Below the pieces are notes generated by a model. That model saw only the letters and a list, made by a program, of their open reading frames with translations, did no database searches and had not been told where the DNA came from. Position numbers and translations under genes: made by a program. A DNA stretch of 64,000 bases from Prevotella sp. (GTDB lineage: Bacteria; Bacteroidota; Bacteroidia; Bacteroidales; Bacteroidaceae): assembly GCA_017460515.1 (NCBI GenBank), contig JAFUAY010000035.1, forward strand, positions 1 through 64,000, given 5' to 3'. Each line of letters starts with the position of its first letter. The stretch's first letter is position 1. This document shows, in pieces, positions 24,886-33,420 of the stretch.

Positions 24886-25212
24886 TTATATGTGTAAAGA
24901 GTTCCGTATATTCATTCCAATCTCAGGAAAGAGATTAAGTATTAATGCTATCGCGGCAATCACGACAGCAGCAATGGCCCAAAATATTTGCCAATTTGCT
25001 TTTGCCATAGTTTGGGCATGTTTTTTATCTGTATCTATTGACTGTTTCTTCATCTCATCCATCATAGCTGATAGGAGATTGATCTCATCATTATAGTGCT
25101 TATTGATGTCGTGCATAGGATTATTGTCCTGCAATTCCTTTGCAAGTTTAGCCATTTGTTCATTAGGTAATTTGTAATGGCCGTCGTCTATACTAAAACC
25201 GTATTTATTCAT
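24886..25212 (-). CDS. Small coiled-coil protein with one C-terminal membrane helix
   Basis: 108 residues, no family recognised. Residues ~15-75 are helical and charged (DEINLLSAMMDEMKKQSID), consistent with a coiled coil; residues ~74-95 form one membrane helix (WQIFWAIAAVVIAAIALILN). Its start codon lies inside the end of the SIR2-like gene: the two frames overlap by 8 bases (ATGAATAA), which indicates translational coupling. I infer that it is a partner of the SIR2-like protein, perhaps anchoring it at the membrane or acting as its sensor or immunity subunit. Confidence 0.75.
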   Translation of the reverse strand: MNKYGFSIDDGHYKLPNEQMAKLAKELQDNNPMHDINKHYNDEINLLSAMMDEMKKQSIDTDKKHAQTMAKANWQIFWAIAAVVIAAIALILNLFPEIGMNIRNSLHI

Positions 25213-26104
25213 TGTTCATTCTATATTTAATTCTATTGTAGATGTCTTCATATGCTTTTTTATAAGCATCAGAACTCCAGTCAAAATCAATAATTTTAAC
25301 CTCAACATCCAATGCTTCTAATAGTTTAACTTTACCGATGTCAAAACTATCATCATTAATGACGTAGTAGGTTATTCGATTTTTTTCAATCTTGTTAGTT
25401 CTCAGAAGACGCTTCCGGCTTGTAAGGAAATACCAAATATCAATCTCCTCGTACCCCAATCCAAATCCTAGAATATGAACATCCGAATGAAGCATAATAT
25501 AAGGCCAACTCTCTTTGTCGACATCTGGTAGGTCTCTTTCTATAGAGCGTATGATTTTGTCTATGTTAATAACATACTTGCTATACTCATACAATCCCAA
25601 TAACATAGACTCTTGTAGTTCTAAGCATCCATGGATATTCCAATATTTTATGTGACTTTCTCCTTTTTCTAAAGTATAATGTGGTTTAGTCTTATATATT
25701 CTATTATCTGGATCCATTAGGTGATAGCCCATCTTGAAAAAAGGATTAATCAAGTGGGATTCATAATTGGTAGTCATATAATTGTCTGCCTTCAATTCCG
25801 CTAGCTTCTTATAGAAATCAGCAGCCTTAAATTGAGACAATTCAGATGCCAAATCTTCTTTGATACTTTTTTCCGTGTCTTTTAGTTCTGGTGGTAATGT
25901 TTTTCCTTCTTCTTTGATATTATCATCCACTACTTCAATATATCTATCCTTGGGCAAAACAATATATTCATACTTAAGCGTGTTGTTTTCTATTGGTGGT
26001 AAAAACTGACCTTGAGATATTTGCCTAAGCACATTATCCCATGATTTTCCGTCTTTACTTAAACGGTTTACGCCATTCCCGTAGAATATAGTTGTTTGTC
26101 TCAT
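25205..26104 (-). CDS. SIR2-like NAD-binding effector protein
   Basis: 299 residues. The sirtuin-like fold is seen from IFYGNGVNRLS (residues 6-16, nucleotide loop), MTTNYESHL (residues 110-118, with Asn113), YWNIHGCLEL (His159), and ILGFGLGYEEIDIWYFL (residues 211-227). Asn and His are the catalytic residues in NAD-hydrolysing SIR2 proteins of phage defence such as ThsA, so NAD degradation upon activation is plausible. It lacks the zinc Cys pairs of deacetylase sirtuins, and there is no SLOG or other sensor domain attached, so sensing must come from another subunit. Gap to the upstream GIY-YIG gene is 13 bases; overlap with the downstream membrane gene is 8. Confidence 0.78.
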   Translation of the reverse strand: MRQTTIFYGNGVNRLSKDGKSWDNVLRQISQGQFLPPIENNTLKYEYIVLPKDRYIEVVDDNIKEEGKTLPPELKDTEKSIKEDLASELSQFKAADFYKKLAELKADNYMTTNYESHLINPFFKMGYHLMDPDNRIYKTKPHYTLEKGESHIKYWNIHGCLELQESMLLGLYEYSKYVINIDKIIRSIERDLPDVDKESWPYIMLHSDVHILGFGLGYEEIDIWYFLTSRKRLLRTNKIEKNRITYYVINDDSFDIGKVKLLEALDVEVKIIDFDWSSDAYKKAYEDIYNRIKYRMNNE

Positions 26105-26117
26105 CTTTCTTACTTCT

Positions 26118-28586
26118 TTATGCTTTATTCTTTGGAAAGAAATCTTTCATCCAACCTTTTATCTTTATAGTTTCATAAAGGCTCCTATCTGATTTCCGCA
26201 TTTCTTGGGGTGTTTGGTATTTAGCAGCCAGTCTTTTACACGTATCATAGTCAAGAACACGACGGAGTGGATTAGGATAGAATTCATCCAACCATCCCTG
26301 CTCTCTAGAACGAGTATATGCACCATATGAGTGTTTGCCAAACTCAAACCTACTGGAATACTTCTGGGCCTCTTTTTTACAACTCTCATAATCCCAATCA
26401 GAATGAGCTTTATGATGGGTGAGCCAAGTGTAATCCTCCAGCCATCCCATTTCTTTTGCTTTATCGTATGCACCCTTACACATCCTTCGGAAATCCTTCC
26501 TCGATGTGTATTTTTCAGCTTCTTCACGACATACTTCTTCTGTCCATTTGGTTTGCTTTTCTATCTTTATCTCCTTCCCTCTAAACCAATCAAACTTTTC
26601 TAACCAACCTCTTGCTTTGGATATTTTATACAAATATTCATATTCTTCACACATTTCAATAACTGTCTCGAAGTTCTGAGCTATTTTGTAAGCTATTTCA
26701 AAAGTCCATTTACCACGTGCCAAAGCACCGATTGAGCCACTTTTTGCACCTGTTGCAGCTTTGTTAAGCATATAATACCCCTTTGATTCATAATGTTTTC
26801 TCCAATAATCTTCGCCTTCTCTTCCTTTTTGAACAGTCAGGTTCTCTTCGATTATTTGCATCTCGGGTATTTCACAATTATGTTCTTGAGCAAATTTGTA
26901 AACAGCATCTCGCTGTAGATTGCGATGTTCAATATCCCTAATATGTTGACGATACATTAAAGTTCTTCCAACATATGCAGCTTTCAAACCCTCAAACATA
27001 TAACAATATACGCTGTCAACCTTTGCATCAGAATCAGAGAAATCAGGAATCCATGTGTAATCAGCTAACCAACCATTTCTTCTTGCAACATCATAAGCTC
27101 CTCCGCCCTTTTTGTTAAATTCGCTCCTTGTATTATATTTCTTAGCTTCTGCATAGCAAGTGTCATAATTCCATTTCTTATTATAAGGTTCTAGTGGCTC
27201 TACTATAAGCCAAGTGTAATCTCGAAGCCATCCTCGTTTCCGAGCAACCATATAATATTGATGTGACTTTGCTCGAAAATCATTGTAATACTTATATTTT
27301 TGAGCTTCTAATTTACATGACTCGTAATTGTAGGGGTTGATACGCTTTTCCAGCCATATATAATCGTCCAACCATCCGTGATCTCTTGCAATACAATATG
27401 CGGTAATTGAACTCGTTCGGAATTCTGTTCGAGACGTATATTTTTGGGCTTCATCAAAACAAGTATTATAATTCCACCTTTTAGCATTTTTAGGTTTGAT
27501 AAACCAAGTACATTCTTTTATCCAGCCATGATTAATCGCTGCATTATATGCTTTAATATTTCCTTTTTGGAATTCTCCAGAACTAGTATACTTTTGAGCC
27601 TCTTTTATTACTAACTCTTTCGTCCAATAACCATTAGGTTTTTTCTTCCGATTAAGCCATGTATAATCTGTCAGCCATCCATTCCTATGTGCTATAACAT
27701 AAGCAACTTGGCATTTTTTAGCGAATGTTCCAATGTCCTTATATAGAAGTGCCGTTTCATAGCATTTTTCTCGAGTCCATATTTTACGCCCTAAATGACT
27801 TTTAATTATACCACACTTTTCACATCCTTTTCCTTTTATATGCACACCTGCTCTTTGCCAAAACTCTCCATGTTCAGGACAAATGATACATACCTTTTCG
27901 GAATTGCCTTTATATTCTGCTTTTGAGTAATCATACTTTTCTCCATGAACAGAACGAGCTTTCTTAATGAAATCTGATGTCCTCATTTTCTTTCGACCAG
28001 AACAAATAGGACAACCGTATCCACTTAGATGATTTTTAGGTTTTTGCCAGAATTCACCATGCTCACGGCAGATAATACAGACTTCTGTTTTATTATAAAC
28101 ATACTGCACCTTTGAATAATCGTATCTATCCCCATGAACAGCTTTGGCTTTATTGATAAACCCTTCGTTGTTCATTCTCAAAGCAGTCCTATCGTTACCA
28201 CATTTGGGACACCCTGAACCTTGTAAATGAGAGGTGGGAGATTGAGAAAAATCTCCATGCATAGGACAGATAATGGTAACCTTTGTTTGACTATCCACAT
28301 ATTCCACTTTAGAATAGTCATACTTGTTTCCATGAACATCCTTGGCTTCTTGTAGAAATTGTTCTAAGGATTTACTATGAAATTGTGCCGTTCGTTTTCG
28401 ACCACACTTTATACAACCTTTTCCTTGCAAATGAACATGGGGGATTTGCCAAAATTCTCCATGTATAGGACAACCTATGCGGACTTTAGTTTGGTTATTC
28501 ACATACTCCACCTTGGAATAGTCATACCTATCCCCATGCACTTCTCGGGCTTTCTTGATGAATTCTTCGGTGGACAATCTTGCCAT
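26118..28586 (-). CDS. GIY-YIG nuclease with four zinc ribbons and flanking repeat modules
   Basis: 822 residues. Residues ~8-265 contain four tandem zinc-ribbon units of about 65 residues, each with the pattern F-x2-KA-x2-VHGD-x-YDYSK, a CP-x-HGEFW knuckle and a G-x-GC-x-KCG knuckle (a repeat often listed as DUF723; that name is from memory). Residues ~270-515 hold five units of about 48 residues ending in A-x2-x-GWL-x-DYTWL. Residues ~524-612 are a GIY-YIG nuclease: VYCY, AYVGRT, Arg/His in QHIRDIEHR, Glu in GREGEDYWRKHYE, and Asn in YYMLNKA. Four more GWL-type units follow. Such arrays resemble homing-endonuclease DNA-reading modules. AT-rich; 11 bases after the BRCT gene and 13 before the SIR2-like gene. 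Confidence 0.82.
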   Translation of the reverse strand: MARLSTEEFIKKAREVHGDRYDYSKVEYVNNQTKVRIGCPIHGEFWQIPHVHLQGKGCIKCGRKRTAQFHSKSLEQFLQEAKDVHGNKYDYSKVEYVDSQTKVTIICPMHGDFSQSPTSHLQGSGCPKCGNDRTALRMNNEGFINKAKAVHGDRYDYSKVQYVYNKTEVCIICREHGEFWQKPKNHLSGYGCPICSGRKKMRTSDFIKKARSVHGEKYDYSKAEYKGNSEKVCIICPEHGEFWQRAGVHIKGKGCEKCGIIKSHLGRKIWTREKCYETALLYKDIGTFAKKCQVAYVIAHRNGWLTDYTWLNRKKKPNGYWTKELVIKEAQKYTSSGEFQKGNIKAYNAAINHGWIKECTWFIKPKNAKRWNYNTCFDEAQKYTSRTEFRTSSITAYCIARDHGWLDDYIWLEKRINPYNYESCKLEAQKYKYYNDFRAKSHQYYMVARKRGWLRDYTWLIVEPLEPYNKKWNYDTCYAEAKKYNTRSEFNKKGGGAYDVARRNGWLADYTWIPDFSDSDAKVDSVYCYMFEGLKAAYVGRTLMYRQHIRDIEHRNLQRDAVYKFAQEHNCEIPEMQIIEENLTVQKGREGEDYWRKHYESKGYYMLNKAATGAKSGSIGALARGKWTFEIAYKIAQNFETVIEMCEEYEYLYKISKARGWLEKFDWFRGKEIKIEKQTKWTEEVCREEAEKYTSRKDFRRMCKGAYDKAKEMGWLEDYTWLTHHKAHSDWDYESCKKEAQKYSSRFEFGKHSYGAYTRSREQGWLDEFYPNPLRRVLDYDTCKRLAAKYQTPQEMRKSDRSLYETIKIKGWMKDFFPKNKA

Positions 28587-28597
28587 AATACATTGTA

Positions 28598-29386
28598 TTA
28601 AAATTTGTACTTCTCCAACAACGCCATCGTACTCTCATCAGGGTACTTCTCCAGTCTCTTCTTTACCCAAGAGATGAAATCAGGCTCGCTGGTGAACTGT
28701 ATGTTGAAGAACTTGGCAGAACTTTCATTATATTGTTTCTCTATTGTGGTTATCACGTCATCTTTTATGCCCTGTTCCAAAAGCCGCAAGGTCTCTTTAC
28801 TCAACATCACAACATTGGTCTCATCGAAATATTCAGTATTTGCATAGCCTCCGAAGTTTCCAATGATTTGCCTAATGATTCCCATATCAATGTTGACCCT
28901 GTTGGGTACATATATCTCCATTCCGTAAATGGGATTGTCGTCACCATAGACAAGCGGGGAAGAACAACGGATACCACTGCCTTCATTCTCATCGTCATCT
29001 TCATCGGTAAACACAGGCGGTACCCAATTGTAGTACGACATGTCTATGCTTATCTGTTTTGTAGGAACTGCTGGCGAGTCATATCCAGTATAGTGACCCT
29101 TGAAAATTTCCTCCAACTCTGCTTCACTTATTTTCAAAGGTTTCCAACCGTCATGTTCATAGCAAAGCAGGCGATTTAACACATCCTGCTTTATTTCGCT
29201 GCCCATTACGAGTATTTGAGTATCACGTGTCAAGCCGTCTTTGCTATTCTCAGATGCCCCAAACTCTTTCACTTTCCGTACAAGAGCTGCACGGTTCTTG
29301 AACTTTCCAATGAAACCGACGCGACGGTCAGTCAATGGATTCTGCTTAATAATGGCACTATCGCCAAACAAATCTTGCTGTATCAT
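28598..29386 (-). CDS. BRCT-domain protein
   Basis: 262 residues. Residues ~18-98 look like a BRCT domain: TDRRVGFIGKFKNRAALVRK, EFGASENSKDGLT, TQILVMGS, and the ISEAELEEIFKG ending. The remaining ~160 residues are not recognised; they include an acidic stretch (FTDEDDDENEGSG near 125-137) and a helical C-terminus. BRCT domains bind phosphopeptides or DNA ends and are the fold used in NAD-dependent ligase. The start codon overlaps the stop of the upstream exonuclease-BRCT gene by 4 bases (ATGA), so the two proteins are likely made together. They probably form a complex through their BRCT domains; that is inference. Confidence 0.72.
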   Translation of the reverse strand: MIQQDLFGDSAIIKQNPLTDRRVGFIGKFKNRAALVRKVKEFGASENSKDGLTRDTQILVMGSEIKQDVLNRLLCYEHDGWKPLKISEAELEEIFKGHYTGYDSPAVPTKQISIDMSYYNWVPPVFTDEDDDENEGSGIRCSSPLVYGDDNPIYGMEIYVPNRVNIDMGIIRQIIGNFGGYANTEYFDETNVVMLSKETLRLLEQGIKDDVITTIEKQYNESSAKFFNIQFTSEPDFISWVKKRLEKYPDESTMALLEKYKF

Positions 29387-31299
29387 AATTGTTCGATTAT
29401 TACTTTAAATTCCTCTTCTGACATAATACGTGCACCAAATTCCTGTGCTTTCTGCATTTTGGATGGTCCTGCATTATAGCCAGTAATAAGTATGTTCGTT
29501 TTTTTATTTACACCATCCTTAATGATTGCACCCAGTTCATTAAGCTTATGTGCATATTCCTGACTATCTGTTTTTGCAAAGCCAGTCAAAACTACAACCT
29601 GATTCTTGAAAGGATTATCTGGCACACTATTCAAATCTGAACGCTGAACTTTATCCTCTGGATTGTATTTCGTAGATTTGCCTTTGCTGTTTTCTGTTTG
29701 ACCAGACAATGATGCAAGCTTTATGTCGCTATGTTCGTTAGTCAATAGAGCTTTGAATTTGACAAATAGGTCTCCACACATTTCTGCATCATCCAAAGCG
29801 TTGTGATGCCTTCTTTCTTCTATTTCAAATCTATTGCAAAGAGGGTTTAAGGAGTGGGAACCAGGACCTGACACCTCAATACCAAGGCTAGCTTCCACAT
29901 TATATGAGAGAGGCAAAGTGTCTATAATATTTTCGTAGTCTAAAGTCGTATTTAAACCATAAAAGCTACACGCATCTCTTATACATGCCCTTTCAACGCA
30001 TGCATTATGGGCAACCAATGGCAATTGATCAACAAATTCTTCCATATGTGGTAAGACTTCACTGAAAGTCCTTTGATTCTTTACCATGTCTTCTGTTATT
30101 CCGTGTATCCAAGATAAGACTTTACCGCATTTCCCTGGATATTCAAATGGTGGACGTATTAATGTGTAAAAACGGTCAATGGCTTTGCCCTCAATATATT
30201 TCACCATTCCAACGGAACATGCTGACACTCGTTGAGGATAAAGAGTCTCAAAATCAATGCTCACAAAGTCGCTGGGTAGTTCTACGCTACGTAAGTCCAT
30301 TTTGCGATACCTGAACTTACCTCTTGTACCAACTCGCCTAACCTTGATTTCCACCGAATTTGAACGTTTGATGATTTGGATTTTGAAACCATCAACAATG
30401 TTATCAAACTTATAGATATAATAATCGTCTAAGTGATACTTCTCACCAACCTGTTCTAAAGTAGTTGTTTCACCATCAGATATGAGAGAATCTCCTACGA
30501 ATAGTGTCTCCAAGAACAGCTGCTCGTCAAAGTATGGAGTGTCATAGCTGCTAAGATAGAAAGATGCTTGTATTAGTTTACCATTTTCTGCCTCTATATC
30601 AGCATTCTTGAAGGGATAGTGGGAATAATTCAATTTTGGATATACACGTCCATTAATAACATCACCATTATCAAGGCAAAGATGCGTCAAATCAAAACCA
30701 AAGAAGTCTTCATACCAATTCGTTGATTGGAATTGGCATGATTCAATCGTTAGTATTTTCTCACGCCATTCTTCTTGTGCTATTTCAAAAGCAATTCTTT
30801 CTGCTTCAAGTCTTTCTATTCTTTCTTTTTCCTTTCTTTCTAATGCTTCCTGGTGCAGTTTATCCTGCAATATACGCTGTAATTCAACACCGCACTCTGG
30901 ACATCCGCATTTAGAAATGAGAATCTGATTTGGTAATCTTGAAAAAGCACCATGAGTTGGGCATATCAAAGTAACAGGTGAAGTAGAACTCTCATAAACG
31001 AACTGTTCCAATCCAAACTTATTACCAAATTTCTCCTTTAATTTAGCCAAAAACTTTTCACCCTTCTCGCATTTTGGACACCCTTTGCCATCAAGGTGTT
31101 CGCGAGCATAAACTTGGAAATCGCCATGAACAGGACAAACGATAGTCACCCTATGATCGCGATTCTTATATTCAACCTTGCTATAGTCATAGCGGTCGCC
31201 ATAGATTTCTTTGGCTTCAGCTATGAATGACTCTGTAGTTATAACTCGTTTACAGAGTTCGAGGCTTCTGTTATTCGGGTTTTCGTTTTGTTCTGCCAT
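29383..31299 (-). CDS. Zinc-ribbon / DEDDh 3'-5' exonuclease / BRCT protein
   Basis: 638 residues. Residues ~21-137 hold two zinc ribbons (VCPVHGDF..GKGCPKC and ICPTHGAF..CGCPECG), homologous to the four in the GIY-YIG protein of the same operon. Residues ~140-185 are a coiled coil. Residues ~190-340 are unassigned. Residues ~345-518 form a DnaQ-like exonuclease: VSIDFETL (Asp349, Glu351), LVAHNACVERACI where Glu436 stands in place of the usual motif II Asp, and HHNALDDAEM with the catalytic His and Asp. Residues ~563-638 are a BRCT domain (QVVVLTGFAKTDSQEYA, TNILITGYNAGPSKMQKA). Exonuclease plus BRCT recalls DNA polymerase epsilon subunits, but zinc ribbons are new to that pairing as far as I know. 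Confidence 0.82.
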   Translation of the reverse strand: MAEQNENPNNRSLELCKRVITTESFIAEAKEIYGDRYDYSKVEYKNRDHRVTIVCPVHGDFQVYAREHLDGKGCPKCEKGEKFLAKLKEKFGNKFGLEQFVYESSTSPVTLICPTHGAFSRLPNQILISKCGCPECGVELQRILQDKLHQEALERKEKERIERLEAERIAFEIAQEEWREKILTIESCQFQSTNWYEDFFGFDLTHLCLDNGDVINGRVYPKLNYSHYPFKNADIEAENGKLIQASFYLSSYDTPYFDEQLFLETLFVGDSLISDGETTTLEQVGEKYHLDDYYIYKFDNIVDGFKIQIIKRSNSVEIKVRRVGTRGKFRYRKMDLRSVELPSDFVSIDFETLYPQRVSACSVGMVKYIEGKAIDRFYTLIRPPFEYPGKCGKVLSWIHGITEDMVKNQRTFSEVLPHMEEFVDQLPLVAHNACVERACIRDACSFYGLNTTLDYENIIDTLPLSYNVEASLGIEVSGPGSHSLNPLCNRFEIEERRHHNALDDAEMCGDLFVKFKALLTNEHSDIKLASLSGQTENSKGKSTKYNPEDKVQRSDLNSVPDNPFKNQVVVLTGFAKTDSQEYAHKLNELGAIIKDGVNKKTNILITGYNAGPSKMQKAQEFGARIMSEEEFKVIIEQL

Positions 31300-31321
31300 A
31301 TTGGTATTCAGTTATTTGGTT

Positions 31322-32182
31322 TTACACTTTCAAATGCTCATACAATTTCAGTCTCAGCACCTCTCCATTCTGAAACTCGAACTGAAACTTCTTGCGATTG
31401 AAGTGAGGGTTGTTCTTGTGGATGATGCGGTGGTAGTTGGGACTGATGATAATGATGTTCGTAGAGTCGTTGTTCTGCGAATGGGTGAAGTAGTCAATGT
31501 GATGAGCCTCCACTACGCTGTCACCATACTGCTCACCGATCTTCTCGCCACTAATCTCGTCGCGATAGCCGTAAAACTCCTTGAGCATGCGAATGATGCT
31601 GCGGTCAATCTTACGGTACTTCACCAGCAATTCCTTCTGAACCACAGAGGCCGTCTTGTCTGCCATGAAGAACTTATCATCATCGCTTGCCTCATAGACC
31701 TCCTCAGGAACAGCTTTGAGGGTACTCGCCAACTTCTGATAATCAGCATCGCCACAACATTCCATGCAAAGCACGTCACTCGATGTTGTCAGATACAGCC
31801 GCATGTATTCGTGGATGTCGTTAGGCAGAAGAATCTGTCGTTTTCTCTTGCCCAAAAGTTGCTTCTGCGCAAACAGGTAGTCGTGACTCTTCTTGAAAAC
31901 AGCTCTCAACTTCACAGCCAATGCTGACTGCCGTCCATAACGAATCCGGATAACATCCTTATGACCCGCCCAGTTGCTCTGCTCAAAGTTCTGGTTCTTC
32001 AGCTTGGCATCATAGAACTCACCATCAATCAGCACCTTGATGTCCTTGCCCGCTCCATGCGTCAAAATGGACTCATCCCAAGCCTTCAACAGCGCACATG
32101 CCGACACAGGAATGGTCATCCCGTCATTCAACAGCGACCAGTCCACCGTCTTTTGCATGATAAATCTGCCGTCGTAGTCCAT
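31322..32182 (-). CDS. HNH endonuclease
   Basis: 286 residues. The C-terminal third is an HNH/beta-beta-alpha metal nuclease: VVEAHHIDYFTHSQNN (His227-His228), STNIIIISPNYHRIIHKNNP (Asn242, His251/255). No zinc-binding Cys pairs flank it. The N-terminal two thirds (residues 20-200) are not assigned; the segment FYDAKLKNQNFEQS and IRIRYGRQSALAVKLRAVF suggest a DNA-binding beta domain as in some modification-dependent restriction nucleases. First of the seven packed minus-strand genes, 22 bases before the exonuclease-BRCT gene. No TAnnTTTG box is evident upstream; the alternative start at residue 9 (MQKTVDWSLL) is possible. Confidence 0.82.
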   Translation of the reverse strand: MDYDGRFIMQKTVDWSLLNDGMTIPVSACALLKAWDESILTHGAGKDIKVLIDGEFYDAKLKNQNFEQSNWAGHKDVIRIRYGRQSALAVKLRAVFKKSHDYLFAQKQLLGKRKRQILLPNDIHEYMRLYLTTSSDVLCMECCGDADYQKLASTLKAVPEEVYEASDDDKFFMADKTASVVQKELLVKYRKIDRSIIRMLKEFYGYRDEISGEKIGEQYGDSVVEAHHIDYFTHSQNNDSTNIIIISPNYHRIIHKNNPHFNRKKFQFEFQNGEVLRLKLYEHLKV

Positions 32183-32224
32183 CTTATTTCTCTTTTTTTG
32201 TTTTACTTGTTACTTCATACACCA

Positions 32225-32304
32225 TTCATAGTGTATTCATGCTCTCTTCTACCTCTAACATGTCATCTCCGAGCCATCTCCGAGCCATCTTCGAAGGTAT
32301 AAGC
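32225..32304. repeat. Repeat copy flanking dinD, downstream side
   Basis: TTCATAGTGTATTC.. to ..CATGTCATCT (32225-32268) closely matches 33366-33409, and CCATCTTCGAAGGTATAAGC (32285-32304) matches 33560-33579. The block also has CATCTCCGAGC in tandem. The same two elements in the same order therefore lie on both sides of the DinD-like gene. Confidence 0.7.
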
Positions 32305-32305
32305 C

Positions 32306-33211
32306 CTACTTTTTCTTATTTCTCAGCATCTTCTTTTCTTCACTGGCTAGACGTCTCTCAACTTTCTTCACATCCTCAGCTGCAGGCAGGTCTTCGGGAA
32401 TAATACCGCGCTCTGTCAGCATCTTGCGGACGGCTGCATTGTTATCGACATGCTCCTTGGTGATAGAAACTTCTCCGTGAAGGTCTTTGGTCTGTACATT
32501 CACGCTGGTCATCTCAGCAGCAAAGTCCTTGGCTTTGATGCTGATGGTTGGAAGGAAGTCGGCAAGGGGACGGCTTTGGGGCATACCCATCTTGCGCTTG
32601 ACTATCGTCTTCCTCCTTCTCGTTCGGGATAGCTCAAGCAGTAGCTTGGCTCTCCACTCACTCGTGCGTCGTTTCATCATATTGGTGCTGAGACGGAAGA
32701 GGGCTTGATCGCCTTTGGAACGGATGACAGCAAAGGTCTGGTCGTTTACGCCACGTTCATAGAGGATACCCGAAAGCTTCTTCTCAGTCTCCTGCAACTT
32801 GGCACGGGCCTTCACACGCTCCACCTCCAACAGGCGTTGCTCTATCAGCTCGGCACGACGTGTCTGCACAGCGAAGTAGGTCTGTGCGAAGGCAATCTGC
32901 GGTTTGCGAGGATCTCCGTTTTGCGCCACGAGGTAGCAGGCATAACGAGTGAGCATCACGTCGTCTATTTCTTTTTCAGCTCCTTTGGGCATTGGTATCG
33001 TTTTGCTGACGTCAGCAAAATGATCGGAAACCGACTGGCCTGCATTGTTACAAGCCTCTTTTGCCTTATCTATCACATTGTTGAAATTGCGCCATTGGGT
33101 GTACCCAAACAATGAGCACAAACTTCTTGCACTCCAGCACTCAGTCTCGTCAATCTTGCAGACCGCCTCTTCGTAGCTCTTAAACAGAGCCAGTATCTCT
33201 TCTTTCTTCAT
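32306..33211 (-). CDS. dinD: DinD-like BRO-N family protein with an in-frame repeat insertion
   Basis: 301 residues. N-terminal BRO-N-like domain ([32 protein letters not shown]), then the DinD core ([86 protein letters not shown]). E. coli DinD is SOS-induced and inhibits RecA strand exchange. The family runs directly from the MK of NMMK to the RKMG of KRKMGMPQ; here 25 residues, [10 protein letters not shown] to KTIVKR, are inserted. This 75-base insert (32594-32668) is a copy of a repeat found three times upstream of the gene. The frame stays open; whether the protein works is uncertain. Confidence 0.85.
   Translation of the reverse strand: MKKEEILALFKSYEEAVCKIDETECWSARSLCSLFGYTQWRNFNNVIDKAKEACNNAGQSVSDHFADVSKTIPMPKGAEKEIDDVMLTRYACYLVAQNGDPRKPQIAFAQTYFAVQTRRAELIEQRLLEVERVKARAKLQETEKKLSGILYERGVNDQTFAVIRSKGDQALFRLSTNMMKRRTSEWRAKLLLELSRTRRRKTIVKRKMGMPQSRPLADFLPTISIKAKDFAAEMTSVNVQTKDLHGEVSITKEHVDNNAAVRKMLTERGIIPEDLPAAEDVKKVERRLASEEKKMLRNKKK
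32594..32668. repeat. Repeat element inserted in frame in dinD
   Basis: Minus strand contains ACGAGTGAGTGGAGAGCC followed by TTGAGCTATCCCGAACGAG. This matches the plan GCGAG..GAG..CAAAC..GTTTGAGCTAT-CCGAG shared by copies at 33311-33363, 33421-33480 and 33476-33548. Length 75 bases, a multiple of three. Confidence 0.7.
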
Positions 33212-33310
33212 ATACTATGATCGTTTCTTTTCGTTTCTATATCTTCATGCACCATTCTTGGACTAGCCAAGCGTCTCCTTCGTCGCCGAGCGGACCTTCG
33301 GTCGAGCCTG

Positions 33311-33363
33311 CTTCCACTCGGGATAATTCAAACGAGTTTGATTCTCCTCTCGTTTACTCGCAG
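33311..33363. repeat. Intergenic copy of the CGAG-type repeat
   Basis: Minus strand GCGAGTAAACGAGAGGAGAA, TCAAACTCGTTTGAATTATC, CCGAGTGGAAG. The centre AAACTCGTTT.. is palindromic (AAACGAGTTT). Part of the 33212-33621 gap, which holds repeats and no gene I can support. Confidence 0.7.
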
Positions 33364-33365
33364 CC

Positions 33366-33409
33366 TTCATGGTGTATTCTATCTCTCTTCTACCCCTAAC
33401 GTGTCATCT
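33366..33409. repeat. Repeat copy flanking dinD, upstream side
   Basis: TTCATGGTGTATTC.. to ..CGTGTCATCT, matching 32225-32268 with a few changes. The companion element TCATCTCCGAAGGTATAAGC is at 33560-33579. Confidence 0.65.
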
Positions 33410-33420
33410 TAACTTTGTTG

